Assembly (NCBI GenBank): GCA_963762575.1
Contig: CAVXLL010000025.1
Span: forward strand, 1 to 64,000
DNA from: AP-15 sp963762575
GTDB taxonomy: Bacteria; Pseudomonadota; Alphaproteobacteria; ATCC43930; CGMCC-115725
Direction of reading: 5' to 3'
DNA length: 64,000 nucleotides
Below the pieces are notes generated by a model that worked only from the letters and a program-made list of their open reading frames with translations, had not been told where the DNA came from and searched no databases. Shown here in pieces: positions 62,581-64,000 of this stretch (within the stretch, counting starts at the first letter, position 1; each line of letters opens with the position of its first letter). Made by a program: the position numbers and the translations under genes.

Positions 62581-64000
62581 TTGGGGGACCGCCGGTTCGT
62601 TGTCGAGCTAGTGAAGCCGTCGCATTACGACGATGACGGCTATGTGATCCAGTGGTGGAAATCTTGGATCCCGTCGAATTCACTCGCCTGTCTCTACGGC
62701 ATCGCGACCGATCTGGCCGAGCGACGCGCGCTCGGGCCCGATATCGCGATCGAGATCCAGGCCTATGACGAGTGCCATACCGTCATCCCGGTGCGGCAGA
62801 TCATCGGGCGGATCAAGGGCGCGGATGCCGGGCTCGTCTGCCTGGTCGGCGTGCAATCGAACCAATTCCCGCGCGCGATGGATCTGGCGGCGCGATTTCG
62901 CGAAGCCGGCATACAGGTGGCAGTCGGCGGGTTTCACGTGTCGGGCTGCCTGGCGATGCTGCCGGAATTGCCGCCCGATCTCGAAGCGGCGTGCCGGCTC
63001 GGGGTTAGCCTCTTTGCCGGCGAGGCCGAGGGGCGGCTCGTCCAGGTATTTGCCGACGCGTTCGCGGGCCGCCTCGCGCCGATCTACAACCACATGGACG
63101 ATCTGCCCGGGCTGCAGCGGCAGGTGACGCCGTTTCTGCCGCTCGACATCGTGCGTCGCTATGGCGAGACGATCGGCGCGTTCGACGCCGGGCGCGGCTG
63201 CCCGTTCCAGTGCAGCTTTTGCACAATCATCAATGTGCAGGGGCGCAAGTCGCGCTGGCGCGACGCCGATGATGTCGAGCGCTTGGTGCGCGCCAACCTC
63301 GCGCAGGGCGTCTTTCGGTTTTTCATCACCGACGACAATTTTGCGCGCAACCGGAACTGGGAGGCGATTTTCGACCGGCTGATCGAGATGCGCGAGCGCG
63401 AGGGTCTCGGGCTGCAGTTCATCATCCAGGTCGATACCCTGTGCCACCGCATCCCGAATTTTGTCGAGAAAGCAGCGCGCGCCGGCTGCAAGCGGGTCTT
63501 TATCGGGCTCGAAAACATCAACCCCGACAATCTCATTCAAGCCAAGAAAAAGCAAAACCGGGTGCACGAATACCGCCAGATGTTTCTTGCCTGGCGCGCC
63601 CAGCGGGTCATTACCTACGCCGGCTATATCCTAGGGTTTCCGGGAGACACGCCGGAGCGGATCGCACGTGACATCCGCACCGTGCAGCAGGAGCTGCCGG
63701 TCGATCTGCTCGAATTTTTTATCTTGACGCCATTGCCCGGCTCGGCCGACCACCAGCAGCTCTACAAGAACGGGGTCTGGATAGACCCCGACATGAACAA
63801 ATACGACCTCGAACACGTCACCACCGGCCACCCGGTGATGACCGCGGCCGAGTGGCAGCGGGTCTATCGGGATGCCTGGGACGTCTACTACTCGGCCGAC
63901 CACATCGAGACGATCTTCCGCCGCGCCAAAGCATCCGGCATAAAGCCGGTACGTCTATTGAACCATATTCTGCAGTTTTACTTTACCTTCATTCAGGAAA
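62581..64000 (+). CDS. Cobalamin-binding radical SAM protein (partial, runs off the window)
   Basis: At least 473 residues are visible and the frame is still open at the end. The start is a TTG at 62581, ten bases after ggaggag; it reads GDRRFVVELVKPSHYDDDGY, with no in-frame ATG upstream before a stop. Residues about 30-150 form a B12-binding-like Rossmann domain (LVCLVGVQSNQFPRAMDLAA, then AVGGFHVSGCLAMLPELP). The radical SAM cluster motif follows: DAGRGCPFQCSFCTIINVQG (CxxxCxxC). GCKRVFIGLENINPDNLIQA and YAGYILGFPGDTPERIARDI are typical of the family. The substrate is unknown. The next gene is a divergent hydrolase. Confidence 0.9.
   Translation, partial: MGDRRFVVELVKPSHYDDDGYVIQWWKSWIPSNSLACLYGIATDLAERRALGPDIAIEIQAYDECHTVIPVRQIIGRIKGADAGLVCLVGVQSNQFPRAMDLAARFREAGIQVAVGGFHVSGCLAMLPELPPDLEAACRLGVSLFAGEAEGRLVQVFADAFAGRLAPIYNHMDDLPGLQRQVTPFLPLDIVRRYGETIGAFDAGRGCPFQCSFCTIINVQGRKSRWRDADDVERLVRANLAQGVFRFFITDDNFARNRNWEAIFDRLIEMREREGLGLQFIIQVDTLCHRIPNFVEKAARAGCKRVFIGLENINPDNLIQAKKKQNRVHEYRQMFLAWRAQRVITYAGYILGFPGDTPERIARDIRTVQQELPVDLLEFFILTPLPGSADHQQLYKNGVWIDPDMNKYDLEHVTTGHPVMTAAEWQRVYRDAWDVYYSADHIETIFRRAKASGIKPVRLLNHILQFYFTFIQE

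Noticed and set aside
62680..63567. A 295-codon minus-strand frame near the window end
   Set aside because: It is the reverse of the radical SAM gene, whose own frame is open to the window edge and has the CxxxCxxC motif.

Overview
The window is GC-rich, densely packed DNA from a free-living proteobacterium, most likely an alphaproteobacterium. The evidence is a COQ7-type ubiquinone hydroxylase, a DUF2852 protein, a DsbB/YqaA/COQ7 cluster, a TamA-like outer-membrane protein, and the transglutaminase / alpha-E / circularly permuted ATP-grasp trio. No rRNA, tRNA, CRISPR array or intact prophage was seen. Order and genus cannot be fixed from the sequence alone.

Layout. 0-4.7 kb is a decayed zone: a frameshifted ISNCY-type transposase, the tail of a Gly/Asn-rich protein, an intact GH15 glucoamylase-like gene, then wreckage of a Kup potassium transporter and of a HEAT/TPR protein. 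4.7-14 kb holds a DUF2339 membrane protein (frameshifted near its N-terminus), a divergent TetR regulator with a perfect palindromic operator, yqaA-dsbB-coq7, a Uma2 protein, an ABC exporter and a phospholipase C-like phosphoesterase. 14-24 kb has small proteins, a large PutA without the N-terminal DNA-binding domain, an unusual protein with three copies of a repeat joined to a WcbI-like domain, a PAS protein, and a mechanosensitive channel broken by one frameshift. 23-31 kb holds a secreted protein, a GH19/peptidoglycan-binding enzyme, a universal stress protein, a cupin, a quinone oxidoreductase, a TamA-like protein, an AT-richer patch and rpmB. 31-41 kb carries meaB, a lone receiver protein, an Atm1-like ABC transporter, an MFS pump, an LLM oxidoreductase, apaG, folE, a lipoprotein, ctpA and a nitroreductase.

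41-62 kb is mainly catabolic: GMC oxidoreductase, LLM monooxygenase, CoA-transferase, dihydropyrimidinase/hydantoinase, exported SMP-30 lactonase, D-aminoacylase, a three-subunit PaoABC-type molybdenum aldehyde dehydrogenase, the predicted peptide-tailoring trio, an iron-type alcohol dehydrogenase/maleylacetate reductase, an M20 amidohydrolase and a frameshifted haloacetate dehalogenase-like hydrolase. The genes look like a scavenging toolkit for amides, hydantoins, N-acyl amino acids and aldehydes rather than one pathway. The window ends inside a cobalamin-binding radical SAM gene.

A striking general feature is the number of otherwise well-preserved genes that carry one frameshift (transposase, DUF2339, MscS, Spy/CpxP-like, hydrolase), next to real remnants (kup, TPR protein). 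Either the genome is decaying or the assembly has residual indels; raw reads would decide. The strongest candidate for something undescribed is the triplicated-repeat/WcbI protein at 17.9-20.2 kb. Two clear operator-like inverted repeats (7416-7431 and 44167-44193) are also specific and testable.
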